Positions 5,910-6,019 of a stretch of 6,019 nt of DNA are shown piece by piece (positions within the stretch are counted from its first letter, which is position 1; every line of letters begins with the position of its first letter). The DNA comes from JBARRO01 sp049644265 (lineage in GTDB: Bacteria > Bacteroidota > Ignavibacteria > UBA10030). The notes beneath the pieces are model-generated. The model did not search any database and had not been told where the DNA came from. It saw only the letters and a program-made list of their open reading frames with translations. The DNA is taken from positions 1 to 6,019 of the forward strand of contig JBARRO010000214.1 of assembly GCA_049644265.1 (NCBI GenBank), read 5' to 3'. The translations under genes were made by a program, and so were the position numbers.

Positions 5910-6019
5910 ATGAACGCATGTCAGAAACGACTTTGGTCAGAGGGAGGTTTTTCTCTTACGGAACTCATGGTGGTTCTGGTGATCATTGGAGTGCTTGTCT
6001 TGCTCGCTCTGCCTAAGCT
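5910..6019 (+). CDS. Type IV pilin-like / type II secretion pseudopilin, N-terminus only (3' partial)
   Basis: The ATG at 5910 opens 36 complete codons before the window ends. The product begins with a short basic leader (MNACQKRLWSEGG) followed by FSLTELMVVLVIIGVLVLL, the class III signal that prepilin peptidase (PilD/GspO) cuts between Gly13 and Phe14 and N-methylates. Mature Phe1 and Glu5 (F-S-L-T-E), needed for pilus or pseudopilus assembly, are both present. The hydrophobic helix anchors the subunit in the inner membrane before assembly. The 3' end is missing, so major pilin, minor pilin and GspG/GspH-type pseudopilin cannot be told apart. The gene follows a terminator-like structure and so probably has its own promoter. 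Confidence 0.9.
   Translation, partial: MNACQKRLWSEGGFSLTELMVVLVIIGVLVLLALPK

Noticed and set aside
1..6019. CRISPR arrays, tRNA or rRNA genes, insertion sequences
   Set aside because: No regularly spaced DNA repeats, cloverleaf, rRNA-like stretch, transposase motif or terminal inverted repeats were seen on either strand.

Overview
The window looks like part of a chromosome from the FCB group (Bacteroidota, Ignavibacteriota or related candidate phyla). The main clue is the C-terminal domain of the fourth gene. It carries the YPNPFNPSTTI signature and a G-x-Y-F-Y ... TRKMLLLK end, typical of type IX secretion (T9SS) type A sorting domains, and the NPFNPSTTI form is especially common in Ignavibacteria-like genomes. 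Phylum assignment is inference. All genes I can support lie on the + strand.

Positions 3-2435 hold the 3' part of an RHS/YD-repeat polymorphic toxin gene whose 5' end is outside the window. It has many YD repeats, an RHS-associated core ending in DPSGM (residue 587), and a 221-residue variable tip. I read the tip as a SleB/CwlJ-like cell wall hydrolase. Thirteen bases later, 2449-3267 encodes a 272-residue exported protein with a single FG-GAP-like DxNxDGxxD motif. Its position and signal peptide make it the natural candidate for a periplasmic immunity protein against a peptidoglycan-cleaving tip. The tip and this gene look lower in GC than their flanks, as expected for an exchangeable toxin/immunity cassette.

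Positions 3268-3392 are a short spacer ending in a good ribosome binding site. Next come two closely spaced genes. The first (3393-4145) encodes a secreted helical, possibly HEAT-like protein with a polyproline stretch. The second (about 4174-5742) encodes a secreted seven-repeat FG-GAP/VCBS beta-propeller with a T9SS sorting domain. The codon use of the sorting domain differs visibly from the propeller before it.

Positions 5743-5909 are non-coding and contain competing inverted repeats, including a likely intrinsic terminator. A new gene starts at 5910 behind a strong ribosome binding site. It encodes a type IV pilin-like or type II secretion pseudopilin with a textbook GFSLTE cleavage motif, and it runs off the right edge.

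The strongest candidate for something new is the RHS protein with a SleB-like tip paired with a signal-peptide-bearing FG-GAP-motif protein as putative immunity partner. Everything else fits known families.
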